Shown in pieces: positions 35,340 to 47,166 of a DNA stretch of 64,000 nt (its first letter is position 1; each line of letters starts with the position of its first letter). The position numbers and the translations under genes were made by a program. The stretch is taken from NCBI GenBank assembly GCA_026874595.1, contig CM049321.1:47957797-48021796 (forward strand), given 5' to 3'. This DNA comes from Sipunculus nudus (lineage: Eukaryota; Annelida; Sipuncula; Golfingiida; Sipunculidae). The notes beneath the pieces are model-generated. The model had not been told where the DNA came from. It saw nothing but the letters and a program-made list of their open reading frames with translations, and searched no databases.

Positions 35340-37020
35340 TCTAATGACGACATTAGTCTATACTTAATTATATGGGATAGGACTCCATAGTATGATGGGG
35401 ACGTGATGAGACGCAGCTAACCCTTTGTCCTTCACTTCCTAAAGTATGTTTTACCGCTCTTTCCGTAATGAATAATGAATAGTGACAAAAGCTCATGAAC
35501 TCCGAACTCCCCCCTCTCTCTCTCTCTCACTCTCTCTCTCTTACACACACACACACAGCCGACCTTTGGTGTAACAAAATTGTAATTGTTGGACCCAGGC
35601 ATGATTCTTTGCCTACCGTAACCAGCGAGCAGGTGCACGGCCATTCATATAACGTATAGTTGGCATTTGCCACCAGACCTTACAGGTTATCCAATGAACA
35701 CAATCTTCACAGTGAGAACAGGGTGCGGTGTATTTTTGCAACATGTGTGTGTGTGTGCGTTCACATGTCCTAATGCTCTTTTAAACCCTTAAAGTGTGAT
35801 CTTCACAGTGAATGCCCCGGATGATGCGTACAACGACGCCTTTTCCTGTATTATTCTTGTATTAACAGTTGCGACATCCATAAACAACATGTTTTCATTC
35901 ATTACTTCCTTGTAATACGGAATACTTAATTTTCTGCCAGCACCTCCCCCCTTCAAACCACAGTTTCCGTTCTCCGCTAGTTGAAAGACGTTGAAAGTTG
36001 AAATTAAACAAACATGCCGTCCTTGTCATCAAAGCTGCTACATGTTTGTTGAATTATACAGGGGTATTGTGTAGGTTGTAGGCACGTGTCTATGTGCCTA
36101 CGTGTTTGCTTGTGTGCGTGAGTGTAAAATGATGCTGTATACATCCATTTCTCATATGTATTATGCAAGTTACAGAGTGTTCATTTTGGACAAAATTCTA
36201 AGTCTGAACGCTTACATACGGACACACACATATTCGAGTATTTTCTCTCATTTGGATGCAAAAGAGACACAAATACACTGAATACATTTCATATCCTCTG
36301 TATTAGAGAATTCCAGAAATTCAGCAACAAAGCACCTTACATATGTTTTTAACAACCAATATGAAAAAAAAAAATATCTGTGACTTAGCTTGGGGTTTAT
36401 ATATTTTATGCACTAACCTACATGTGAGCAATGAGCCAAAGGGAAAAGAAAAGTAATAGCCATTCAAATGAATTATAATAAGCAAATTTTAGTGATAAAA
36501 ATTCCTGTTATTTCTAGAACAAGCTATATAAACAATGAATGGTAGATCTGTAGAACAAATTGCACGGCCTTCTCTGACATTGTTCTCAAATGACAGGGGC
36601 GTCACCAGGATAAAGGAAGCAGGGTGAAGATATAATGGTAATATATTTATCTTATTATGAAATACTTTACCTCCGACTCTTTAACATGGAATTTTAATTA
36701 TTCAATATACAGCCAAAACATACACAAGTACAACCAGACCTAAACGTCAAAGGTAAATACTGTAACAAGGAAAAAAATCATTGTACAATAAAAATAAAGT
36801 ATCATTTACTGCATGGGCAATGATGCCTTTCCTGTTACATGCCTAGAAAAAATTCGAACATAAATAATAGAGAATTCAGTTACCATATTTATACTGGGCC
36901 TTGAAACACTTGCTTAGATAAAGTGCCAATAATGTTATGTCTGTGATCAAGACAATCATTAGTCGTACTAATCCTAGGGATGGGACTATAGTCGCCTTGA
37001 TCCACCCCCCCCCCCCTTCG
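35340..37020. repeat. 3' flank of orphan exon B
   Basis: Corresponds to 14,280-15,840 (gene A flank) and 45,470-47,150 (gene C flank). Holds (CT)n and (CA)n microsatellites at about 35,510-35,560 and a poly-C run near 37,005. No separate gene seen. Confidence 0.75.
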
Positions 37021-37033
37021 ATCCGTCCTTAAA

Positions 37034-37177
37034 TTATCCATTCCAATTATGATTTCCACCACGTCTTCTGCAATTCTCCAAGTCCACATCCTCGCAGTTG
37101 AACGTGACAGGCTGGAGGTCGCCAGTCACATCCTCACATGTTGTGTCACTGGATGAAGCTGTGTATTGTTTGGTCAT
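37034..37177 (-). pseudogene. Orphan exon 3 (copy B) of the cysteine-rich gene family
   Basis: The exon has the tttctag acceptor and encodes MTKQYTASSSDTTCEDVTGD and PVTFNCEDVDLENCRRRGG then HNWNG and a stop, 47 residues, one residue different from copy C (R for K after NCR). Exons 1 and 2 are missing because the duplication ends at 37,901, about 0.7 kb into the upstream intron. The next minus-strand donors upstream are those of gene C, more than 10 kb away, with gene C's own exon 3 in between. It could serve as an alternative last exon for gene C, but it is most simply a dead fragment. Confidence 0.8.
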
Positions 37178-38980
37178 CTAGAAAGTGACATGGGAGAGGT
37201 CATTTTCAACAGTTTCGTAATGGCTTGCAAATATTTGAGCGGAGAGGGGTCAAGGAATTTTGCAATGGAGGTGTTAATGAACGATAGAAAAAATATTTTA
37301 AACGCACAGTATAAGATAAAAGGAATAAGCCTTATGCGCGGGACATCTCCTCAAAGGGGAGTTATAACCCTAACCCACCCCCTTTTCTAAATCCGCCCCC
37401 GTCTTATTAACATGGTCTTAATTAAGCCAGTTAAATGTCATGATCGTTTTATATATAGACATGTATAACAAAGATGTAACTGTGTACTCAGTGGCATTAT
37501 GGGCTTAACTTTGGAAAAAAAAATGTTATGAGTAGCCACCGCTAAAGAAACAAGTTCGTTTTCCCAATAGGAAATGCATACATGTATAAGTGTAAGGGAA
37601 AAGATAACTTAATAGATTATATAGTGTATTGGTTCACAATTTTATTTTGTAACAAAGATGTAAGCACTCAATTACTGTTAGTGCACAGTCTAATGATTAC
37701 ATAGTGTAGTGTAAAAAAAAAATCTGAAAGACACTTTGACAAAGAAGACCTTGACAAAAATCGATACACTAATATAGTTTACAATGATTATGGCTATGGC
37801 AAGAATGATTGCACAGCCGTGACTGCATGACAAGGGTGGTTAATTGTATAGCCTTCCATGTCACCATATTTTCCTAGAACTGTTCATTTAACCCGGATGA
37901 TCCATATCATTTTCTGAAATATCTAAAAAATATTTAACATGTCCCAATATTTATCGTCGTATCTAATGCTAGGATCATTGGCTTATTCCTGCACACATGT
38001 AGCTCTCTTCTCCCATTACCATGGATACCTAATTTTGGGGTAAAAATTGGCATTCTGAAAATATGGAGTTTTTGGCTTCTATCTCTGTTATTATTTATGC
38101 TACAAAGGTACAGTTTTTGGATTAAAGTAGCATTCCCTTCGTTCTAAGTAATTCAATTACAAGATTCGTCTCATATATTCCCGTTTACCGTCAAACGAGA
38201 AATTACAAGATTTCACAGAAATACTTATTACTTGATCACAGTGAATGCTAAGGAGGAGTAGTTTTCAGCATTTGATAGCATCTCGGAAGCTTTACATGGT
38301 AAAATCGCAAATCTCACCAAATCTCGCATCATCTCCCACCAAACGAGGTTATTTCGAGATTTCGGACAAATGTCTATATCGCGGTCATTTAAATGCTAGA
38401 GTTTCTGTTATTTTACCGTTCAAGAATCATTTGACTATTTTTAAGTGACATAAGTGTATATATCGTCATATCTCGCACCATTTGTGCGAGATATGACGAG
38501 ATATTTCAAACGAGAACATGGGACCATTCAGAGAAATGCCTTTAATTCTGTCACTTTGGCGCTATAGACCTATAGTTTACAGCATTTGATAGCGTTTAAC
38601 ACTCTCGGTCACATTATGTGATTATATTGTAGGTTTCATCAAATCTCCCATCGTTTTTCTCAAATAATGAAAGAACATCCCAATCCCGTGACCGTAAATG
38701 GCGGCAGTGTGTGATAGTAAATGTCGCCAGGGGCATTACATTTGACAGTTTGAGCAATGTCTATTGGTGTGCGATGGTCCTTGACGCGGCACAACTGGGA
38801 GTGACCCCACCTGTGTTTTTATTTGGCGCATCATTTCATGCTTTGTATGGACGCACTTTGAGAATTTCCATGCATTGACAGCTTAATAACCGGTTCTAAA
38901 GGGTAATCCCTTGAAACAAACAAAGAAAGAGGATCCCCCGAAATGTTTCTAAATGCAGTGATTGTGTTGATGGCAAACAC

Positions 38981-38984
<4 letters not shown>

Positions 38985-39043
<59 letters not shown>
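38985..39043. repeat. (TA)n microsatellite, 59 bp
   Basis: Copy 2 counterpart of 28,821-28,863, longer by about eight TA units. Confidence 0.95.
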
Positions 39044-39045
<2 letters not shown>

Positions 39046-39224
39046 GTCAGATTTGTTATCAACTGGGCTATATCAGCAAACTATTAGGAATATACAGGAG
39101 TACTCACCGCTTTAGGAAGTTTTAACCGTTGAAACGTTGTGTCGTCTGGTGGAGGTCATCCACCGGTCTGGGGTAGAATGTTAAATGAAGGCAGTTGAAT
39201 CAGTTCATCTGCTGTGGTTTCAAC

Positions 39225-39700
39225 TTTTGTCCTGAAACCTCTTATGTTCATCAATCGTGATTAGGTTTATCAGCTCCAGAAGACTGATTATGCAACCTGT
39301 TTTTTTCTACATATATTTTCATGTATTTTTTTTAATTATTTAAACTGCCATATTATCAAATTCAGATAAATTTCCTGGCTGTGGTGCCGTTAAACCTCAT
39401 ATGTTTTTTTATCATGATTGGTTTCATTAATTGCCAAAGAATGGTGGTGCCCCGTGTATTTTTTTTTTATTTTTAGGGAATCTTTCTTAATTTTTAGGAC
39501 TGTCAATTTACAATAATGTTGTCCGTTTCTCAAATGTTTTCATCTCGTTTCATGAAACCTGATGTGTTCATTGATCCTAAATTATTCAATCAGCTGCTTA
39601 AGACTACTAGTGCCACCTGTAATTTTGATTCATTTGTTTTCTTCTATTTTTGAAATCATCAAATCACAGTTTATCTGATTCAATATTAATTAATCACTAC
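39225..39700. repeat. Three degenerate ~160 bp tandem units, copy 2
   Basis: Near-identical counterpart of 29,045-29,520. Confidence 0.55.
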
Positions 39701-39709
39701 CAGTTTTCA

Positions 39710-42700
39710 GGTAAATTATACTTTTTATTTGATTTGTGTATTTCACACTGGAATGGTGCCAGTTGTAGGATCGATGTGCACATGTGTGTCTAGGTCACCA
39801 TTACCTTATTTGCATATATTTAATGTTTATATAAAAAAAATGTATCTGGGACCATATCCAATACCAGCATGTCACTTAGCTGAGCGTCATGACCAACAGG
39901 GCCTTTGTTGAAATTCTGTATAAACCTTTTATTAACCTTGACGGGTTAAAATACTTTCTAATTTTATTCAAAAAATGGATTTAGATTCTTTGAAAATTTG
40001 TTTTGTTTATTCAATTTGCTTTGTCATTTAAAAAGTGAACTTACAGGACACGGCTGTCTTTATTAGTGTATATACAATTTCTGAAGCGTTATAATAAGCT
40101 TTGCATACAGTCACCTTACGAAACACACAAAAAATGTAATCTCCTTAATATTGGCATATTAAAGGCGAGAAGAAATATATGAATATTCTTAACTTTTGGT
40201 TGTTATTTTGGATTTGATCATGTGGATCAATGAGTTATGAAGAGTTGTTTTCATAGTAATTTTCTGGTTCATGCTCCCAGTTCTCCATGATCGGACTAGC
40301 AATAATCTGAATATTGCACATTTGTTCTTTACTTAACTTTTAAAGTATGTTCTGCTTCTTAGTGCCGTTTGAGTTTGGGGAAAATTATGGAGCTATTTTT
40401 ATGCAATATGTTACAGTGATAAAACAATACAAACACTTTAATTATAAATACTTGACTTTTATACTCATCATAAAGCTTTATCAGTGACTGGGCAGTATGG
40501 TGTCTTATCATTCACCATAATTTATATATTTCTTTACCTACAAGGTTGTTGCTATAGTCCTCGCTTCATTAACTGATATCTAGACATTAGAGATATTTTC
40601 AACAATATTCAACTTTAGTGCCTTGGCCATATCTTTGATTTGTACCAGGACCTATTGTTTAATGGACACTGGCAATGATAGCTCTAAGTGTAAAAAAAAC
40701 ATGAACAGTTGTTTTGTACATTTTTCTGAAATTCATTAATTTAGTCCTTCAGTTTTTTTTAGGTATTATTCATCTAACCTAAGCACTGTATACATGAATA
40801 AACTATTTCTTACATAAAAAACACTGTACACTATAAAGAAAGCTGTTCTGGTCTGCGTTTCATTAATTTCATATCCTAATATTTGATATACACATAATGA
40901 GGCATGCTTTAATCCCAGCTGACTTTTAAGACATCTGAGCTTGCTGGGCAATTATTATGCAAGTACTTCCAACTTACAAAATAAAGAGGTCCTGGTAATT
41001 TCCGATCAGAAACTCTTTGTTCAGGGTGACATATTCTGCAAGCTCTCAGATAAAAACGCAATTACATGTATGGTAATTTTCCAGATTTACACATTCCATT
41101 CTGTCACCTTGTAAAAATGGTACAGCCTTAATGTTTCTAGACCTATGGAAATGGCACGCACAGTTAAAAAATGTTGTTATTTTGTGTTGACATTGTTGTG
41201 AAAGCTTCTCAATAATGATTGCTTGGCTTGCTTTGTCATTTGCTATGCAAGTTTATCTTAAATAGCTTTGTTGATGATGCAAGACAATCGGTGCAAAATT
41301 AGTTAACTGTCATGCCCATTGATCAATTGTTGAAAACTTTAGCTTAACATATTTGGTTGTTCACAAAGACTTGCAAATGCTTTCACAAATGCTTTCTTCT
41401 GCTACTATCTTAGTTTTTTTTGTAAATGCATACACCAGTATCCTTCAATGTTTTATTTCCTACTGAATATTAGTATTTGCAGGTTTCCCCTGATGCCTAT
41501 GGTTTTATGTCTTTTGCCATTAGTGCCAGATAATAGAAACTATAATATATTTAAGACAAACTGCAATGTTCACCAAGGGGTGCTATTAGTTTAAAATAAT
41601 GAGTCTTTTATTTTTTTATTATATGGTGTTCATATAGGCCATTAAGATAAAATAAATGCAGAATAAGGGTAAATATTAACAGTATTTATATATCTCAATA
41701 TTCAATTGATGTGACCTAGCTATGAGATGTTTACTCTGCTGTTTATATCAAATTAAGGGTGTACCTTAATTTTATTATAGATATACGGGTTAATAAATTT
41801 GAATATAAAACTATTTAAAAGGAAAAATGTATAAACTTGAGGAATTTTTTTTCGCAGCCTGAACATTGTTAGGGCCACGCTTGAAAAAGTGGATGCCCTA
41901 AAGGAATCATCCTGTCTGCCTGACTGTCTAGCTGTACATCCAATTTGTTTCCATATGATAACTAGTTTGGATTGATAGACTGAATTCAGACCTGATATGT
42001 ATACAAGTAACCAACAGTTAAATAAGAACCATATTAGTCTAGGGGTCACAAAGTTGGAGTTCATGTTCACATGACTCACTTCTTAGAAAAATATGAACAC
42101 AATTTAACGGCCAGGTTTTCATCCCAAACCTTCTATCTTTCAGATATGACTAACCTACAAGTGGAGAATAATCGTATTGATTTTGTAAATACTGCTCTCT
42201 CATTACTCATATGAATAACCACAGTTTGAAATCATTTTTAGCTAGTAGAACTTTCCATTCTGGTACATTCCAAAGAGCATATCAATATATGTGCGTCCAC
42301 AGTGCCTGAACAGACCCAAACCATCTAGAACATAAAGAACGCTGCATCTCCACGTTTCACACTTCTCCCACAAGCCAGAGCCCAACTCGCACGTCTCCCA
42401 TAGCAACGAACAGGGCTAGCACCTAACACGAATCAGAATGCCTGCGCCTTATAAACAGATACATGTAACACTGTTGGCGCTTGAATCTATTAACCCATTC
42501 ACGGAAATTGACCTCACCATGAACTTTACGTAACCTTAAAAGCATATTCATTTTATGTATAATCATAAGATTTACTGTTCCATGCAGCCAATCAGGTCTC
42601 CGATATTACTGTTAACCGTGAGTCATGTGACCAAAATATAATCTGCGTAATTTGGGAGACCTCCCCCAAACAGAACTGTATTATGTGCTAGTACCCTTGT

Positions 42701-43300
42701 CGGCATGTATACCTGCATATTTTTTTAATACAAATAATACAGTAAATGTACACCACCATACTTAACATATTTTGGAAGAGATGCCTTTATATAAGTAACC
42801 TTATTTTATTTTACTAGGCATTTCTTTATATTAGCTTTTTATTTAAGAAAAAACATATATTTTGAATAAATTAATGCAAATTTTATGAAAAATCAATATA
42901 GATGTAAGTATAATATGTAATAATTATCGAGATTTAAGTTCAATGCTTGAAAATTCGCATTTTTTATTTTATATACAATGATTTATATACAAAATCAAAT
43001 AAAAGCATAATTTAAACACATTTTGGCTTAAGAATTCAAGAATACCTTTCTATCAATAAAACGACTATTTTATAATAAAGACTTTGTGAGGCCTGTTAAG
43101 AAAAATTTTGTCGCAACCCCTCTTCTAAGATTGATAAGCATACCAAATTCTTAAGAATTGAATGGATTAATTATTGTAAAATGAAATTCCTAATGAACTT
43201 CAAATGAAAAGATTATTGTGAGATTTGGTTGCGGGCTTACTTTTGGTTAAAATGCCGGATGGGGCATGTGCGGGCTGAAACCTAAATATGCGGGGTGGGG
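39710..43300. other. Gene-free stretch in duplication copy 2
   Basis: Near-identical to 29,530-33,120; no supported gene on either strand. Confidence 0.5.
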
Positions 43301-43307
43301 GGCGGGT

Positions 43308-43311
<4 letters not shown>

Positions 43312-43347
<36 letters not shown>
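43312..43347. repeat. (TA)n microsatellite
   Basis: Same length as its counterpart at 33,132-33,167. Confidence 0.9.
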
Positions 43348-43349
<2 letters not shown>

Positions 43350-44989
43350 CATAGTATAGTTGGAAAAGTCATGATGTAGTGTACGGTGAGTCATGTTCTA
43401 ACAACTGGGCTTCCATGTTTATGTCTACTACAAAAACAGCAAAACTTCATTCATGATTACCTAGTACATGTATAAATGATTGGTATATTTAGTTGTAATC
43501 ATGGTATACCTGTCCCAATGCACCTCCTCCGTGGTCGTATGAGTGTAACCCTATTTACTCAGAAAACATTATACGCAGTTTATACGCAAACGTGTTATGT
43601 TTTATGTAAAGGGTGCGCTCGCTCGTGTGTGCTTTCCCTCAATATACATTAAGAAATTGTTTATCGACCAAACACTTAGGTCAGTAAAACCAACATCTTG
43701 AGATGATTATAATTTTCTAATGGGCCTATGCATAATTAACCTTTCTAAGTCACTTTTTATTGATACACCTTAGGCCCTCTATGGGGACCCGAGATCAATA
43801 CTATGATCAATGAGAGCTGGCCTTGAAAAATAACCCAGTCCTTTGTCATTTTAAGTTGACCAATAGGGCAAACTTTGAGTAATGCCGAAAACTGCACTGC
43901 TATAACAGTCCTTACTATCACAATGATATTTCTTTTACACAGCCTGTAGACTCGATAGTTTGCGTGGCTAATTGACATAAAGAAAATCATGCGTGTGTGT
44001 ATATTTATATGCATGAACGGCGATATTTCCTGTTGAATACCAAGACAAACTCTTGGGAGACATGGAAAATTTAGCACATAAAATGCTAAGTTAAAACAGA
44101 TGATTGCAACTATATTTTCCTCTGATTTGTTCGGGGTGATTCAATACATTTAAATAGCCAGAAATTATAGGAAATGAGAATGATCTGTTCTGATATTCAA
44201 ACTTTCACCCAGGACACCCCTCACTCGTGTAGGGGCAAAACTACCGCCTAAAGAAAGCAAATTGGCCAAGGTGTGATGGGGATCCTCATGTATTAAAAGT
44301 TTCTGTTTGTTAACGCATACAGATTGAGTGTAGTGAAAAAAAGAATATTGAATAAGCAGCTTTGCATTGCGTGCGGAAATAACCAAGTAAATTCTCTATG
44401 ATGATGTCAAGATAAACACCGTCTGTTGTTAGTCGTCAAATTCCTTTTCATCAGCACCTATATTCTTCTTCCATACAAAAGTAGCGTGTGCAAATGCACA
44501 CTTTGACATTCGAAAGAATGTCATAATAATATGATATCATTTCAGTCCGTTAAACATTAACGAAAAGAATATGATGACAAAAATTGTTATAGTTGACAAA
44601 ATTCTTCAAAATTTAATAAACTGTGATTTCCTCAAGGAGTAAAATCAGGACTTGACTGGAATAACTAGTGAGAATCCAAAGGGTGCACAAGGGATAAAGG
44701 GTTTTTATATTGTTCGTTTCTGAGGCAAGAAATCTCTCCATTTGTTTGTGTTTTTCTCTGAAAATATACTTGCTCGACCCCCCCCCCCCCACCCTACACA
44801 CACACACATCTTAGAACTGGATTCTGATAATACCATTGATACAGTTGTATATTATTTTATTGAATAAATGTTGGAGAAGGTAAACAATGTAACAATGTCC
44901 TGTGTGGTATAGCTTATAACTAACAAAGTAGGTAAAATCAAACGTGGTCCTGGATTTATGGCCCTTTTGTTGTCCTTGGGGAGAAATGG

Positions 44990-45190
44990 TTATTTATCTG
45001 GGGAAGTTTGTGAACCAGAAGCGAAGCTGTTGGTCCTGGGAATAAAATATGCTGGCAATTCCATGCGCTGAAGATCTGGTGCATTGAACATTTGTGGAGG
45101 TACATAAATGTATGGGGGTAGTCCGTGCGATGTCCTATTGTCACTGTTATAACTGTTAGGCGACGAAAAACCAATGGCAAGTAATAACAA
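44990..45190 (-). CDS. Candidate terminal exon, second copy
   Basis: Counterpart of 34,814-35,014 with the same possible acceptor and a downstream AATAAA near 44,857. Differences are I to S near the start and P to S near the end, plus one silent change. The same doubts apply. Confidence 0.22.
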   Translation of the reverse strand: MLLLAIGFSSPNSYNSDNRTSHGLPPYIYVPPQMFNAPDLQRMELPAYFIPRTNSFASGSQTSPDK

Positions 45191-45216
45191 TGCTGCAATA
45201 CAGTATATACAACCTT

Positions 45217-45440
45217 GGCTTGGACAGTCGAGTTGTAAAAATCTAAGCTTTCTCCGCTGGCGACCCGGGTTCGATCCCCGGTGTTTTAGAATGGGTGGTA
45301 GATGCCAAAAAAGATCGGTGGTTTCCTCCGGGTTCTCCGGTTTCCTCCACCTCTACGGACTACCAAGTCATCCGTGCCCTGGAGACTGCCATGATTAGTT
45401 ATAATAACTGTTTGTACAATCCATGGATAATAAATCAGTT
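45217..45440 (+). mobile_element. tRNA-derived SINE, copy 2
   Basis: Duplicate of the SINE at 35,041. The B box (GGGTTCGATCCCCG) is intact, but the A-box region has changed (gagttgtaaaaatctaagc), so it is probably a weaker polymerase III start. It was carried here by the segmental duplication, not by a new insertion. Confidence 0.75.
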
Positions 45441-45469
45441 TATATGTATACATATATATATATATATTC

Positions 45470-47150
45470 TAATGACGACATTAGTCTATACTAAATTATA
45501 TGGGAGAGGACTCCATAGTATGATGGGGACGGTGATGATACGCAGCTAACCCTTTGTCCTTCACTTCCTAAAGTATGTTTCACCGCTCTTTCCCTAATGA
45601 ATAATGAATAGTGACAAAAGCTCATGAACTCCGAACTCCCCTCTCTCTCTCTCACTCTCTCTCTCTCTCTCTCTCTTACACACACACACACAGAGCCGAC
45701 CTTTGGTGTAACACAATTGTAATTATTCGACCCAGACATGATTCATTGCCTACCGGAACCAGCGAGCAGGTGCACGGCCATTCATATGACGTATAGTTGG
45801 CATTTGCCACCAGACCTTACAGGTTATCCAATGAACACAATCTTCACAGAGAGAACAGGGTGCGGTGTATTTTTGCAACATGTGTGTGTGTGTGCGTTCA
45901 CATGTCCTAATGCTCTTTTAAACCCTTAACGTGTGATCTTCACAGTGAATGCCCCGGATGATGCGTACAACGACGACTTTTCCTGTATTATTCTTGTATT
46001 AGCAGTTGCGACATCCATAAACAACATGGTTTCATTCATTACTTCTATGTAATACGGAATACTTAATTCTCTGCCAGCACCTCCCTCCTTCAAACCACAG
46101 TTTCCGTTTTCCGCTAGTTGAAAGACGTTGAAAGTTGAAAGTATACAAACATGCCGTCCTTTTCATCAAAGCTGCTACATGTTTGTTGAATTATGCAGGG
46201 GTATTGTGTAGGTTGTAGGCACGTGTCTATGTACCTACGTGTTTGCTTGTGTGCGCGAGTGTAAAATGATGCTATATACGTCCATTTCTCATATTTATTA
46301 TGCACGTTACAGAGTGTTCATTTTGGACAAAATTCTAAGTCTGAACGCTTACATACAGGCACACACACATATTCGATTATTTTCTTTCATTTAGATGCAA
46401 AAGAGACACAAATACTCTGAATACATTTCATATCCTCTGTATTAGATAATTCCAGAAATTCAGCAACAAAGCACCTTACACATGTTTTTAACGACCAATA
46501 TGAAAAAATTCTCTATGACTCAGCTTGGGGTTAATATATTTTATGCACTAACCTAAATGTGAGCAATGAGCCAAAGGGAAAAGAAAAGTAATAGCCATTC
46601 AAATGAATTATAATAAGCAAATTTTAGTGATCAAAATTCCTGTTATTTCAAGGACAAGCTATATAAACAATGAATGGTAGATCTGTAGAACAAATTGCAC
46701 GGCTTTCTCTGACATTGTTCTCAAATGACAGGGGCGTCACCAGGATAAAGGAAGCTGGGTGAAGATATAATGGTAATATATTTATCTTATTATGAAATAC
46801 TTTACCTCCGACTCTTTAACATGGAATTTAAATTTTTCAATATACAGCCAAAACATACGCAAGTACAACCGTACCTAAACGTCAAAGGTAAATACTGTAA
46901 CAAGGAAAAAATCAATATACAATAAAAATAAAGTATCATTTACTGCATGGGCAATGATGCCTTTCCTGTTACATGCCTAGAAAAAATTCGAACATAAATA
47001 ATAGAGAATTCAGTTACCATATTATTACGGAGCCTTGAAACACTTGCTTAAATAAAGTGCCAATAATGTTATGTCTGTGATCAAGACAATCATTAGTCGT
47101 ACTAATCCTAGGTATGGGACTAAAGTCGCCTTGATCCACCCTGCCCCCCT
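45470..47150. repeat. 3' flank of gene C
   Basis: Colinear with 35,340-37,020 at a few percent divergence. Holds a (CT)n tract with a (CA)n tract at about 45,640-45,690. No gene. Confidence 0.75.
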
Positions 47151-47166
47151 TCGATCCGTCCTTGAA

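Larger units (their letters stand above)
27738..37901. repeat. 10,164 bp tandem duplication, copy 1
   Basis: The sequence from 27,738 is repeated directly from 37,902. Copy 1 ends in the intron upstream of exon 3 of the cysteine-rich gene (acccggatgat|ccatatcat), so it carries exon 3 only. From 27.74 to about 33.7 kb only about seven differences to copy 2 were found by eye besides microsatellite length; from 33.7 kb to the end differences are frequent, of the order of a few percent. Contents: dispersed repeat, tandem units at 29.0-29.5 kb, SINE, candidate exon, orphan exon B. Confidence 0.95.
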
